Of a DNA stretch of 64,000 nt, positions 34,414 to 42,942 are shown in pieces. Origin of the DNA: UBA1757 sp045627385. GTDB lineage: Bacteria > Bacteroidota > Bacteroidia > Bacteroidales > UBA1402. The DNA is taken from contig JAZQNO010000028.1 in NCBI GenBank assembly GCA_045627385.1, positions 62,001 to 126,000 on the forward strand. The letters run 5' to 3'. A program made the translations under genes and the position numbers. The notes under the pieces were generated by a model that saw only the letters and a program-made list of their open reading frames with translations, made no database searches and was not told where the DNA came from. Every line of letters begins with the position of its first letter. Position 1 is the stretch's first letter.

Positions 34414-36501
34414 ATGTTTAGGAAAATTCTATTTCTGATGGCCGCAACCGCACTTGTATCCTGCAGTCAGGGCAACAGACCGGCCGCTGACGCTTACATT
34501 GGAAAGACTCGTCCGAGTCTTGAATCCGATCTGATGACACCTGAAGTGATGTGGCAGATGGGTCGCGTGGGCGATCTGCAGGTTTCGCCCGACGGCAGAC
34601 AGCTGCTGTATGGTGTTTCGTATTACAGCGTGCCGCAAAACGCAGGCAACCGCGAACTCTTCGTAGCCGAAATCGACGGCAGCGGCGTCCGCCAGCTGAC
34701 CCATACGCCCGAAGGGGAGCAGTCGGCCACCTGGTCTGCAGACGGCAAATACATTTTCTTTCTGGCTCAGCATGAAGGCCACAGCCAGCTCTGGAGAATG
34801 AAGGCCGACGGCAGCCGTCGCCAGTGTCTGACATCGTTTGACGGCGATATCGAAGCCTACAGCTTTTCTCCCGATTTTTCGAAGATTCTGTTCGTTTCTC
34901 AAGTCAAATGCGGTCAGACGGCTCAGGACCTCTATCCGGACCTGCCCAAAACGACCGGGCGCGTCATCAATGATTTGATGTACAAACACTGGGACGAATG
35001 GGTGGAAACCGTTCCGCATCCTTTTGTGGCCGATTTCAGCCTGTCGAAAGGCCTGCAGAACGTGCGGGACCTGCTGGAAGGCGAAGCTTTCGAATCTCCG
35101 ATGAAGCCTTGGGGCGGCATCGAACAGCTGGCCTGGTCGCCCGACGGCAAGACGGTGGCCTACACCTGCCGCAAGAAGACGGGCAAGGAGTATGCGCTTT
35201 CGACCAATTCCGACATCTATATCTGCCATCTCGACCGTGATTTCCAGACGGAAAACCTCACCGAAGGGATGATGGGCTATGACACGAATCCGGTCTGGTC
35301 GCCTTCGGGCCGCTATCTGGCTTTCCTGAGTATGGAACGCGAAGGCTACGAGGCCGACAAGAACCGCCTGATGCTCTACGATTTCGAACGGAACACCATG
35401 ACCGACCTCACGGCTTCCATCGATCAGGAAGCTGCCAATCAGGTTTTTTCGGCCGATGAGAAGGAAATCTATTTCACCAGTGTCTGGCACGCCCGCACCC
35501 ATGTGTATGCGGTCAGTCTGGCCGATGCCGAGGTGCGTCAGATTACCAAAGGCGATTTCGATTATGTTTCGGTGGCTCCGGCAGATGGCTGTCTGGTCGG
35601 CCTGCGCCAGTCGATTTCGCGCCCCGACGAGGCTGTCCGCATCTCTTTGGAAGACGGTGCGACGAGTCCCATCACCCACGAAAACGATGAATTCTTCTCC
35701 CAACTGACGATGGGTCGGGTGGAAGAGCGCTGGATCGGGACCACAGACGGCAAGCAGATGCTGACTTGGGTCATCTATCCGCCTCATTTCGACCCCTCCA
35801 AGAAATATCCCGCCGTGCTTTTCTGTGAGGGCGGCCCTCAAAGTCCGGTCAGCCAGTTCTGGTCCTTCCGCTGGAATTTCCAGCTGATGGCGGCTCAGGG
35901 ATACATTGTGGTGGCTCCCAACCGTCGCGGCCTGCCGGGTTTCGGTATGGAGTGGCTTGAACAGATCAGCAAAGACTATGGCGGGCAGAATATGAAGGAT
36001 TATCTCTCGGCCATCGACAACTTGGCTGCCGAGCCCTATGTCGACGAAGACAGGCTCGGTTGCGTGGGCGCGTCCTACGGCGGCTTTTCGGTCTATTGGC
36101 TGGCCGGCCATCACGAGAAGCGTTTCAAGGCTTTCATTTCGCACAGCGGCATCTTCAATCTCGAACAGAACTATCTGGAGACCGAGGAACTTTGGTTTGT
36201 CAACTGGGATTTGGGCGGTCCTTATTGGGACAAGGACAATGCCGCCGCCCAACGCTCCTTCTCGTTCTCTCCGCATTTGGCTGTGGACCAGTGGGATACT
36301 CCTATTCTCTGCATTCACGGCGAAAAGGATTTCCGCATTCTGGCCTCGCAGGGAATGGCTGCCTTCAATGCGGCCAAACTGCGCGGACTGGATGCCCAAC
36401 TGCTGGTGTATCCCGATGAGAACCACTGGATTCTGAAGCCTCAGAACGCCATTCTGTGGCAACGCACTTTCTTTGCATGGTTAGACAAATATTTAAAATG
36501 A
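34414..36501 (+). CDS. S9-family prolyl-oligopeptidase-like serine peptidase, lipoprotein (DPP5-like)
   Basis: Exported dipeptidyl-peptidase-type enzyme of 695 residues. A signal with lipobox VSC at the N-terminus suggests membrane anchoring. Residues of about 45-430 form a WD40/TolB-like beta-propeller (repeated SPDGKT, SADGKY, SPSGRY) and the C-terminus is an alpha/beta-hydrolase with Ser554 in GASYGG, Asp639 in GEKDFR and His671 in DENHW. The layout matches the DPP5 type that releases dipeptides in asaccharolytic relatives. The ATG at 34414 begins the signal peptide; an upstream in-frame start would lie in the terminator. It precedes rhaM by 7 bases. Confidence 0.92.
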   Translation: MFRKILFLMAATALVSCSQGNRPAADAYIGKTRPSLESDLMTPEVMWQMGRVGDLQVSPDGRQLLYGVSYYSVPQNAGNRELFVAEIDGSGVRQLTHTPEGEQSATWSADGKYIFFLAQHEGHSQLWRMKADGSRRQCLTSFDGDIEAYSFSPDFSKILFVSQVKCGQTAQDLYPDLPKTTGRVINDLMYKHWDEWVETVPHPFVADFSLSKGLQNVRDLLEGEAFESPMKPWGGIEQLAWSPDGKTVAYTCRKKTGKEYALSTNSDIYICHLDRDFQTENLTEGMMGYDTNPVWSPSGRYLAFLSMEREGYEADKNRLMLYDFERNTMTDLTASIDQEAANQVFSADEKEIYFTSVWHARTHVYAVSLADAEVRQITKGDFDYVSVAPADGCLVGLRQSISRPDEAVRISLEDGATSPITHENDEFFSQLTMGRVEERWIGTTDGKQMLTWVIYPPHFDPSKKYPAVLFCEGGPQSPVSQFWSFRWNFQLMAAQGYIVVAPNRRGLPGFGMEWLEQISKDYGGQNMKDYLSAIDNLAAEPYVDEDRLGCVGASYGGFSVYWLAGHHEKRFKAFISHSGIFNLEQNYLETEELWFVNWDLGGPYWDKDNAAAQRSFSFSPHLAVDQWDTPILCIHGEKDFRILASQGMAAFNAAKLRGLDAQLLVYPDENHWILKPQNAILWQRTFFAWLDKYLK

Positions 36502-36508
36502 CATTCCG

Positions 36509-36823
36509 ATGAAAAGACTGGCTTTCAAAATGAAAATGAAACCCGGCATGAAGGAGGAATACAAGCGCCGTCATGCCGCCATCTGGCCCGAAATCGCCGA
36601 CCTGATCCGCCGTTCGGGGGTAAGTGAGTATTCGATTTTCCTCGACGAGGAGACAAACACGCTTTTCGCGCTTCAGTACGTGTCTGGCGAACAGGGCTCT
36701 CAGGACCTCGGAGCCTTTGACATCCAGCAGAAATGGTGGGATTACATGGCCGATCTGATGGAAGTCAATCCCGACAATTCTCCCGTGTCGATTCCCTTGG
36801 AAGAAATGTTTTATCTTCCCTAA
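36509..36823 (+). CDS. rhaM: L-rhamnose mutarotase
   Basis: Small (104 aa) dimeric ferredoxin-fold enzyme that interconverts the anomers of L-rhamnose. It shows the RRHAAIWPEI motif with the catalytic His22 at the same number as E. coli RhaM, SEYSIFLDEE, and the C-terminal WWDYMADLMEVNPDNSP block. No other rhamnose genes are nearby; it lies 7 bases after the peptidase gene. Rhamnose is a component of pectic rhamnogalacturonan, which fits the other pectin functions in the window. Confidence 0.93.
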   Translation: MKRLAFKMKMKPGMKEEYKRRHAAIWPEIADLIRRSGVSEYSIFLDEETNTLFALQYVSGEQGSQDLGAFDIQQKWWDYMADLMEVNPDNSPVSIPLEEMFYLP

Positions 36824-36893
36824 GAAATCCGCGATTTATTTGTAACTTCGCGCTGTTTAAATCGATTTTGAAACTCTATTAAATACATTTGAC

Positions 36894-38150
36894 ATGCAAA
36901 CAATCGACAATTTCAATTTTGCTGGCAAGAAGGCATTTGTCCGCGTGGACTTCAATGTGCCTCTTGATGAAAATCAGAACATTACCGACGACACCCGTAT
37001 CCGTGCCGCCATGCCGACCCTCAAGAAGATCATCGCCGACGGCGGTATGCTGATCATGGCTTCCCACATGGGCCGTCCCAAGAAAAATCCCGATCCCAAA
37101 TATTCTCTGAAGGCCATTCAGGCCCACGTGGCCGAATGTCTGGGCGCACCCGTCGCTTTCGCCGACGACTGCCAGAAAGCCGAAGAGGCTGTGGCCGCTT
37201 TGAAACCCGGTCAGGCTCTGCTGCTCGAAAATCTCCGTTTCTATGCAGAAGAGGAAGGCAAGCCGCGCGGACTGGCCGATGATGCCACCGACGAGGAAAA
37301 GTCTGCTGCCAAGAAAGCGGTCAAAGCCAGTCAGAAGGAATTCACCAAGAAACTGGCCTCCTATGCCGACTGCTATGTGAACGACGCTTTCGGTACGGCT
37401 CACCGCGCACACGCTTCGACGGCTCTCATCGCCGACTACTTCGATGCCGACAACAAAATGTTCGGTTACCTGATGAACAAGGAAGTGAAGGCTGTGGAGA
37501 AGGTGATGGAAAACACCGTACGTCCTTTCGTTGCCATTATGGGCGGCTCGAAGGTCTCCACTAAGATCGACATCATTGAAAATCTGCTCGGCAAGGTCGA
37601 TACGCTCATCCTCACCGGCGGTATGACCTATACTTTCTGCAAGGCTCAGGGCGGTACGGTCGGCAATTCGATCTGCGAAGAAGACAAATTGGATTTGGCG
37701 CTCGACATTATCGAAAAAGCCAAGGCCAACAACGTGAAGCTCGTGTTTGCCGTTGACTCTGTCGCTGCCGATTCATTCTCGAACGATGCCAATCAGAAGA
37801 TTGTCCCCAGCAAGAACATTCCCGACGGTTGGGAAGGTCTGGACATCGGTCCTGAGACCCGCAAGATTTTCGCCGATGAGATCATGAACGCCAAGACCAT
37901 CCTGTGGAACGGTCCTGCCGGCGTGTTTGAATTCGACAATTTCGCTCTCGGTTCAAAGGCTGTTGCAGAAGCTATCGTCAAGGCTACGGCTGCCGGTGCC
38001 TATTCGCTGGTCGGCGGTGGTGACTCTGTCGCCTGTGTCAACAAGTTCGGCATGGCCGACAAGGTGAGCTATGTTTCCACCGGTGGCGGTGCCCTGCTGG
38101 AGGCCATCGAAGGCAAGGTGCTTCCCGGCATCAAGGCTATTCAAGGCTAA
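36894..38150 (+). CDS. pgk: Phosphoglycerate kinase
   Basis: Glycolytic enzyme that transfers phosphate from 1,3-bisphosphoglycerate to ADP. The 418-residue protein contains the signature RVDFNVPLD, the substrate motif SHMGRPKK, the Lys/Gly nucleotide site GGSKVSTKIDII, and GGGDSVACV near the C-terminus. A short insertion with KSAAKKAVKASQKEF around residue 140 is common in Bacteroidetes PGK. It is followed by a strong terminator. A TAACTTCG at 36843-36850 may be its -7 box, with one mismatch. Confidence 0.97.
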   Translation: MQTIDNFNFAGKKAFVRVDFNVPLDENQNITDDTRIRAAMPTLKKIIADGGMLIMASHMGRPKKNPDPKYSLKAIQAHVAECLGAPVAFADDCQKAEEAVAALKPGQALLLENLRFYAEEEGKPRGLADDATDEEKSAAKKAVKASQKEFTKKLASYADCYVNDAFGTAHRAHASTALIADYFDADNKMFGYLMNKEVKAVEKVMENTVRPFVAIMGGSKVSTKIDIIENLLGKVDTLILTGGMTYTFCKAQGGTVGNSICEEDKLDLALDIIEKAKANNVKLVFAVDSVAADSFSNDANQKIVPSKNIPDGWEGLDIGPETRKIFADEIMNAKTILWNGPAGVFEFDNFALGSKAVAEAIVKATAAGAYSLVGGGDSVACVNKFGMADKVSYVSTGGGALLEAIEGKVLPGIKAIQG

Positions 38151-38163
38151 CTGAATCATAATC

Positions 38164-38210
38164 AGAACCGTCCGTCCCTCAATTGCCGACGGACGGTTCT
38201 TTTGTTTTTA
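38164..38210 (+). terminator. Rho-independent terminator after pgk
   Basis: A perfect 13-pair stem (AGAACCGTCCGTC and its complement) with an 11-base loop is followed by TTTGTTTTTA. It lies 14 bases after the pgk stop and ends just before the next start codon at 38216. Confidence 0.92.
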
Positions 38211-38215
38211 TCCGA

Positions 38216-39295
38216 ATGCAGGACTTGGTCAGAAAACTCGAAAATCTGCTTCTCCGACACGATTGTGTGATGGTGCCGGGCTTGGGCGGTTTTCTCTGCA
38301 ATCAGGAACCTGCATCCGCCGATTCGGAAGGATGGAGCTTTTCGCCCTCTTTCCGGAAAATCGGTTTCAATGCCCAGCTCCGTTACAATGACGGACTTCT
38401 GGCTCAAGCTTATCAGGAAGACGGGTCGCTCAGTTTTGAAGAAGCCAATGGCCTGATTCGCGAAAAGGTGTCGGCTTTCCGACAGGAATTGGCCACGGGC
38501 AAGCATATCACGCTCGGCCGAGTCGGCACCTTATACGAAGACGAACAGGGCGGTCTGGCTTTCGTTTCCATCGATTCGACCTGGTTCGATGCGGATTCCT
38601 TCGGTCTGAAACCTTTCTCCTGCCTTCCCGTTTCCAACTCGTCGGAGGCTGTTCCGGCTGTCGAAAAGAGGGTAGAGGCCGTTCCGCTCAGTTTGGAGGA
38701 ACGTCTGGAACATCGGATGGAGAACCGTTTGGAAAACAGCGACCGTCGGGTCGGCAATCGGATGCGTTTTGTGGCCGCGGCCTGCGTGCTGTTGCTGCTG
38801 GCGGTCGTTTCCAGACCTTTGCTTCACGAAAATCCGCTCTGGCAGGATGCGTCGGTCATTCCGTCCTGCGCGCTTGAAACCATTTCTGTCGTTCCGGCAA
38901 CTCCTGTTGAGTCCGCTCCTGTTGAAGCGGCTCCCGTCGTGTCCGTTTCCGATGCGGAAACGGCTTTCGAACCTTTGACGGAAACGGCTTCCGAATCTGT
39001 TGGGGTTTCGCAACCGGCCCCGGTATCGGAAAACGCAGCTCCAGTCATGGCGCAGACAAATGTCCGCCAATATCACATCATCATCGCCAGTTTCGAGACT
39101 CGGGCCGACGCCGAACGCTACATCGCTTCACGTCATCTGTCGGACGCTTATCCTCAGGTGGGCGTTTTGAGCGGAAACGGGCATCATCGCGTCTATGCCG
39201 AAAAGGTGACGCAACGAGAAGCCGCCGTCAGTCGTCTGGAATCTTTCCGTTCGGAAAATCCACGCTATGCCAAAGCCTGGCTCCTTCTGCATTAA
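38216..39295 (+). CDS. HU-CCDC81 and SPOR domain-containing protein
   Basis: Membrane-anchored cell-envelope protein of 359 residues. The N-terminus (about 1-130) is the HU-CCDC81 bacterial pair of HU-like folds (MQDLVRKLENLLLRHDCVMVPGLGGF). A transmembrane segment lies near 185-202 (FVAAACVLLLLAVV), followed by a Pro/Val/Glu-rich linker and a C-terminal SPOR domain (YHIIIASFETRADAERYIASR) that binds denuded peptidoglycan at division sites. The ATG at 38216 follows the pgk terminator; an upstream in-frame ATG at 38183 lies inside the hairpin and is rejected. Confidence 0.88.
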   Translation: MQDLVRKLENLLLRHDCVMVPGLGGFLCNQEPASADSEGWSFSPSFRKIGFNAQLRYNDGLLAQAYQEDGSLSFEEANGLIREKVSAFRQELATGKHITLGRVGTLYEDEQGGLAFVSIDSTWFDADSFGLKPFSCLPVSNSSEAVPAVEKRVEAVPLSLEERLEHRMENRLENSDRRVGNRMRFVAAACVLLLLAVVSRPLLHENPLWQDASVIPSCALETISVVPATPVESAPVEAAPVVSVSDAETAFEPLTETASESVGVSQPAPVSENAAPVMAQTNVRQYHIIIASFETRADAERYIASRHLSDAYPQVGVLSGNGHHRVYAEKVTQREAAVSRLESFRSENPRYAKAWLLLH

Positions 39296-39321
39296 ATCTC
39301 GGTTTCTAAGTATTGCTGTGC

Positions 39322-39459
39322 CTCTTGGCATACACCATCCTCAGGACTCGCCCGCTGCGCGGGCTCGGCCCCTCCCAAGCTCGCTTTCCGCTCGCTTGGT
39401 CCCCTCCCCCTATACGGATCCGGGGGTGGATACGCCTTCGGATGGTGGTATGCCAAGAG
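39322..39459. repeat. Nested inverted-repeat element in the convergent SPOR-glyA spacer
   Basis: An outer stem pairs 39322-39340 with 39440-39459 over 19 base pairs with one bulged G. Inside it lie three further hairpins: GCCCGC/GCGGGC (39350-39364), CCAAGC/GCTTGG (39375-39399) and CCCCC/GGGGG (39406-39426). The interior is C-rich on the plus strand and unlike neighbouring genes. The whole could fold as one multibranched RNA or DNA structure. It contains no credible reading frame. It could be a dispersed palindromic or MITE-like element, a non-coding RNA or a bidirectional barrier; sequence alone does not decide. Confidence 0.6.
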
Positions 39460-39510
39460 TTACGGCCCAAACGAATATGAAAAACCGTCAGAAGCAAATA
39501 GAAAACAAAA

Positions 39511-39543
39511 GAGTGGCAGAAACCGATTCAGTTCCTGCCACTC
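39511..39543 (-). terminator. Rho-independent terminator of the pyrB-glyA operon
   Basis: A 9-pair stem (GAGTGGCAG against CTGCCACTC) extended by AAC/GTT across a mismatch lies 18 bases beyond the glyA stop. On the minus strand it is followed by TTTTGTTTTC, a proper T-run. Confidence 0.88.
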
Positions 39544-39560
39544 CTTTATGAAATGGAAAA

Positions 39561-40841
39561 TCAATAGGCAAACATGGGATAGTCGGTCATGGTGGCATTG
39601 ACTTTCTGACGGACGGCGGCGATGACAGCGGCATCTTCGGGATGAGACATCACTTCGTCCATCCAGTCGACAATCTGCAGCATCAGTTCTTCCTTGGCGC
39701 CGCGGGTCGTCATGGCAGGCGTACCTACACGGATACCCGAAGTTTGGAACGGTGAACGGCTGTCGAACGGAACCATATTCTTGTTGATAGTGATATCGGC
39801 CTGAATAAGAGCGTTTTCGGCCATCTTTCCAGTCAGTTCGGGGAATTTGGGACGAAGGTCGATCAGCATCGAGTGGTTGTCGGTACCGTTGGAAATGACT
39901 TTGTAACCTTTGTCCATGAAGGCTTGAGCCATTGCGGCGGCATTTTTCTTGACCTGAGTCTGGTATTCCTTGAATTCGGGCTGCAGAGCCTCGCCGAAAG
40001 CGACGGCCTTGGCGGCGATGACATGCTCGAGCGGACCGCCCTGAATGCCGGGGAAGACGGCAGAGTCGATCAACTGTGACATTTTCTTGATGACACCCTT
40101 GGGTGTGGTCTTGCCCCAAGGATTGTCGAAATCCTTACCCAGCAGGATGATGCCGCCACGCGGTCCACGCAAGGTTTTGTGGGTGGTGGAAGTGACGATG
40201 TGGGCATATTTCAGCGGGTTGTCAAGCAATCCGGCGGCAATCAGACCGGCAGGATGAGCCATGTCGATCATCAGAATGGCGCCGATTTCATCGGCGATTT
40301 TGCGCATGCGGGCGTAGTCCCATTCGCGGCTGTAGGCGGATGCGCCGCCGATGATGAGCTTCGGACGTTCCTTGAGGGCGACTTCCTCCATCTGGTCATA
40401 GTCGACGCGACCGGTATCCTCACGGACATTGTATTCAAGAGCCTGGAAGAACAGACCGGAGAAATTGACTGGCGAACCGTGTGACAGGTGACCGCCGTGC
40501 GAGAGGTTCAGACCCAGGAATTTGTCGCCGGGGTTCATGACAGCCAGGAAAGCGGCGGCATTGGCCTGTGCGCCCGAGTGAGGCTGAACGTTGGCGTATT
40601 CGGCTCCGAACAGCTGTTTGATGCGTTCGATGGCCAGCGTTTCGCTTTCATCGACCACTTCGCAGCCTCCGTAGTAGCGGTGTCCGCAGTAGCCTTCGGC
40701 ATACTTGTTGGTAAGGCACGAACCCATGGCCTGCATGACCTGGTCGCTGACAAAGTTCTCGGAAGCGATCAGCTCGATGCCTTTTTTCTGGCGCTGATGC
40801 TCTTTTTCGATGATGTCGAAAATTGCTTGATCTCTTTTCAT
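39561..40841 (-). CDS. glyA: Serine hydroxymethyltransferase
   Basis: PLP enzyme that converts serine and tetrahydrofolate to glycine and methylene-tetrahydrofolate. The 426-residue protein shows IASENF, EGYCGHRYYGGCEVVD, VQPHSGAQAN, and the PLP lysine Lys222 in TSTTHKTLRGPRGG. The ATG at 40841 begins the conserved N-terminus; the open frame extends upstream into the flavin reductase gene but in another frame. It is the last gene of the minus-strand pyrB-pyrI-flavin reductase-glyA run and feeds one-carbon units to folD, encoded elsewhere in the window. Confidence 0.98.
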   Translation of the reverse strand: MKRDQAIFDIIEKEHQRQKKGIELIASENFVSDQVMQAMGSCLTNKYAEGYCGHRYYGGCEVVDESETLAIERIKQLFGAEYANVQPHSGAQANAAAFLAVMNPGDKFLGLNLSHGGHLSHGSPVNFSGLFFQALEYNVREDTGRVDYDQMEEVALKERPKLIIGGASAYSREWDYARMRKIADEIGAILMIDMAHPAGLIAAGLLDNPLKYAHIVTSTTHKTLRGPRGGIILLGKDFDNPWGKTTPKGVIKKMSQLIDSAVFPGIQGGPLEHVIAAKAVAFGEALQPEFKEYQTQVKKNAAAMAQAFMDKGYKVISNGTDNHSMLIDLRPKFPELTGKMAENALIQADITINKNMVPFDSRSPFQTSGIRVGTPAMTTRGAKEELMLQIVDWMDEVMSHPEDAAVIAAVRQKVNATMTDYPMFAY

Positions 40842-40860
40842 AATGAATAATGTATTTAGG

Positions 40861-41430
40861 TTATTTGTCTTTCTTTTCCACTGACCAGCCGAACTTGCCG
40901 ATTTTCGGTCCCATCGAGTGATACTGCCCGTGGGCATATACCAGAAGACGGGCGCGGTCGAGGTCGAACTTGCCGGTATCCGGGTCAATCAGGCTTTCCT
41001 CGGCCTGAATGTTGACCACCTCGGCCAGAAACATGTCGTGCGAACCGAGCGAAACGACTTCTCTGACCCGGCATTCGATGTTGAGCGGCGATTCGGCGAT
41101 GACGGGAGCTTCGACTGCTTGTGCAGGCTGAGGCGTGAGCCCCATTTCCTTGAACTTGTTGTAATCTCTTCCGCTGCGGACGCCGCACCAGTCGGTGGCG
41201 CGTGCCAGTTCTTCAGTGGTGAGGTTGAGCACGAAGCACATGCTGCGGCGGATGATGTCGTAGGAATGCCGTTCGTGACGCAGAGATATGTAACACATGG
41301 GAGGTTCGCTGCAGACCGTACCCGTCCAAGCCACCGTGACGATGTTGTACTCCGATTCCTCTGCGCCGCAGCTGACCATCAGTGCGGGAAGAGGGTAGAT
41401 GAGCGTTCCGGGTTTCCAGGACTGTTTCAT
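40861..41430 (-). CDS. Flavin reductase-like FMN-binding protein
   Basis: A 189-residue split-barrel flavoprotein of the flavin reductase-like family (LIYPLPALMVSCG, NIVTVAWTGTVCSEPPMCYISLR, SYDIIRRSMCFVLNL). Members bind FMN and act as NAD(P)H flavin oxidoreductases or electron carriers; the in vivo partner is not evident. It lies 4 bases after pyrI and 19 bases before glyA, so it is cotranscribed with pyrimidine and one-carbon genes without an obvious functional link. Confidence 0.87.
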   Translation of the reverse strand: MKQSWKPGTLIYPLPALMVSCGAEESEYNIVTVAWTGTVCSEPPMCYISLRHERHSYDIIRRSMCFVLNLTTEELARATDWCGVRSGRDYNKFKEMGLTPQPAQAVEAPVIAESPLNIECRVREVVSLGSHDMFLAEVVNIQAEESLIDPDTGKFDLDRARLLVYAHGQYHSMGPKIGKFGWSVEKKDK

Positions 41431-41434
41431 CGCA

Positions 41435-41890
41435 TCAGATGAGTTTGAGCTCGCTGGCCAGCATTTCGCGCTCGCAATAGCGGCACTTGAGCGTGAGCGG
41501 CTCGCGGTTGGTGACGACGTATTTGGGCGTCATCGGCTCGTTGTTGCTGATACATTTGGGATTGGCGCAATGGACCAGACCGCAGATTTCATCGGGCAGT
41601 TCGATGACTTTCTTTTCGACCACCTGATAGTCGCGGATGATGTTGATTTTGGCCTTGGGCGTCAGCAGTGCGATCTGGTTGATTTCGGAATCCTTGAAAT
41701 AATGGTTGGAAATCTTGATGATGCCTTTTTTGCCCAAAATCTTGCTGTCCAGATTGTTGCCTACGGTCACTTCGTCGGTGATGCTGTCCAGCTGGAGCAT
41801 GCCGACCACCTGAAACAGTTTGTCTGAAGGAATGTGGTCGATGACGGTGCCATCCTTGATGGCCTTCACCTGCATTTCACTTGATGCCAT
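41435..41890 (-). CDS. pyrI: Aspartate carbamoyltransferase regulatory chain
   Basis: Regulatory subunit that binds nucleotides and joins catalytic trimers of aspartate transcarbamoylase. The 151-residue chain ends in a zinc domain with Cys108, Cys113, Cys136 and Cys139 (HCANPKC and CRYC), the four-cysteine site of E. coli PyrI. It lies 18 bases after pyrB, so both chains are made from one transcript and the enzyme is probably allosteric. Confidence 0.96.
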   Translation of the reverse strand: MASSEMQVKAIKDGTVIDHIPSDKLFQVVGMLQLDSITDEVTVGNNLDSKILGKKGIIKISNHYFKDSEINQIALLTPKAKINIIRDYQVVEKKVIELPDEICGLVHCANPKCISNNEPMTPKYVVTNREPLTLKCRYCEREMLASELKLI

Positions 41891-41908
41891 AATGGAATGA
41901 ATGAATCG

Positions 41909-42820
41909 TTAGACAAGACCCAGCACCGAACTGATGATGGCTTCACGCACGTAAAGTCCGTTCTGCGCCTGCTGGAAATAATAGGCTTTCGGATTGTCAT
42001 CGACATCCTGGGAAATCTCGTTGACGCGGGGCAGGGGATGGAGGATTTTCAGATTGTCCTTCGAACCGGCCAGCATATCGTTGTGGAGGATGTAGAGGTT
42101 TTTGACGCGTTCGTACGACAGCAGGTCGGTGAACCGTTCCTTCTGTACTCGGGTCATATAGAGAATGTCTGCGACATTGATGATTTCCTCGTTGAAATCG
42201 GAAGTTTCGTGGTAGACGATGCCGTGCTGGCGGCAGAACAGCTTGTATTCGGCAGGCATGGCCAGCTCTTCGGGAGCGACGAAATAGAATTCGGGCTCGA
42301 AGTCTTTGAGCGCCATCAGCAGCGAGTGCACCGTGCGGCCGTATTTCAAGTCGCCGACCATCACGATTTTCAGCTTGTCCAGACGGCCTTGCGTCTTGCG
42401 GATGGAATAGAGGTCCAGCAAGGTCTGGGAAGGATGCTGGTTGGCGCCGTCTCCGGCATTGACGATGGGAACATCCGTCACTTCAGAAGCGTAGCGGGCG
42501 GCACCCTCCAGAAAGTGCCTCATAATGATGATGTCCGCGTAGTTCGACACCATTTTGATGGTGTCCTTCAAGGTCTCGCCCTTGGTGGAACTGGATGTCG
42601 CGGCATCGCTGAAACCGATGACTTTTCCCCCGAGTCGGTTGACGGCGGTCTCGAAGCTGAGACGGGTGCGGGTGGAAGGTTCGAAAAACAGAGTGGCGGC
42701 CACTTTGCCCTGAAGGATGGAACGGTTGGGCTGAACTTCAAAATCCGCAGCCAGATCGAGGATGTGGAGAATCTGTTCCTTGGAGTAGTCGCTGATGGAA
42801 ACAAGACTGTTCGAAAACAT
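41909..42820 (-). CDS. pyrB: Aspartate carbamoyltransferase catalytic chain
   Basis: Catalyses the first committed step of pyrimidine synthesis, carbamoyl phosphate plus aspartate to carbamoyl aspartate. The 303-residue protein has the carbamoyl-phosphate motif FFEPSTRTR (45-53), the Ser/Lys loop SSSTKGETL, DGANQHPSQ and HPLPR. The ATG at 42820 is chosen because it lies just downstream of a canonical promoter and gives the usual length; a 15-codon extension would cross the promoter. First gene of the minus-strand operon. Confidence 0.97.
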   Translation of the reverse strand: MFSNSLVSISDYSKEQILHILDLAADFEVQPNRSILQGKVAATLFFEPSTRTRLSFETAVNRLGGKVIGFSDAATSSSTKGETLKDTIKMVSNYADIIIMRHFLEGAARYASEVTDVPIVNAGDGANQHPSQTLLDLYSIRKTQGRLDKLKIVMVGDLKYGRTVHSLLMALKDFEPEFYFVAPEELAMPAEYKLFCRQHGIVYHETSDFNEEIINVADILYMTRVQKERFTDLLSYERVKNLYILHNDMLAGSKDNLKILHPLPRVNEISQDVDDNPKAYYFQQAQNGLYVREAIISSVLGLV

Positions 42821-42845
42821 GGATTCCTGATGTGAAAAAGTTTTA

Positions 42846-42877
42846 CAAATGTACGCCGATTGCACAAAAAATCCAAA
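42846..42877 (-). promoter_or_regulatory. Bacteroidetes promoter of the pyrB operon
   Basis: On the minus strand, TTTG at 42877-42874 is followed after 20 bases by TACATTTG at 42853-42846, a full match to both boxes. The -7 box ends 25 bases before the pyrB start. Confidence 0.8.
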
Positions 42878-42912
42878 GGTAAAAAGGGCTATTTTAACTG
42901 ATGATTTTTTAC

Positions 42913-42920
42913 TATCTTTG
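42913..42920 (+). promoter_or_regulatory. Bacteroidetes -7 promoter element for the PBP1A gene
   Basis: TATCTTTG matches TAnnTTTG and lies 22 bases before the chosen start at 42943. A TTTT at 42892-42895 occupies the -33 region. It is divergent from the pyrB promoter with about 35 bases between them. Confidence 0.6.
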
Positions 42921-42942
42921 TCAATTCCAACGCAATCTTTAT

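Noticed and set aside
39267..39551. 94-codon plus-strand frame across the palindromic element
   Set aside because: The product is Pro/Arg/Ser low-complexity from the C-rich stems, starts inside the SPOR gene, and has no support as a protein.
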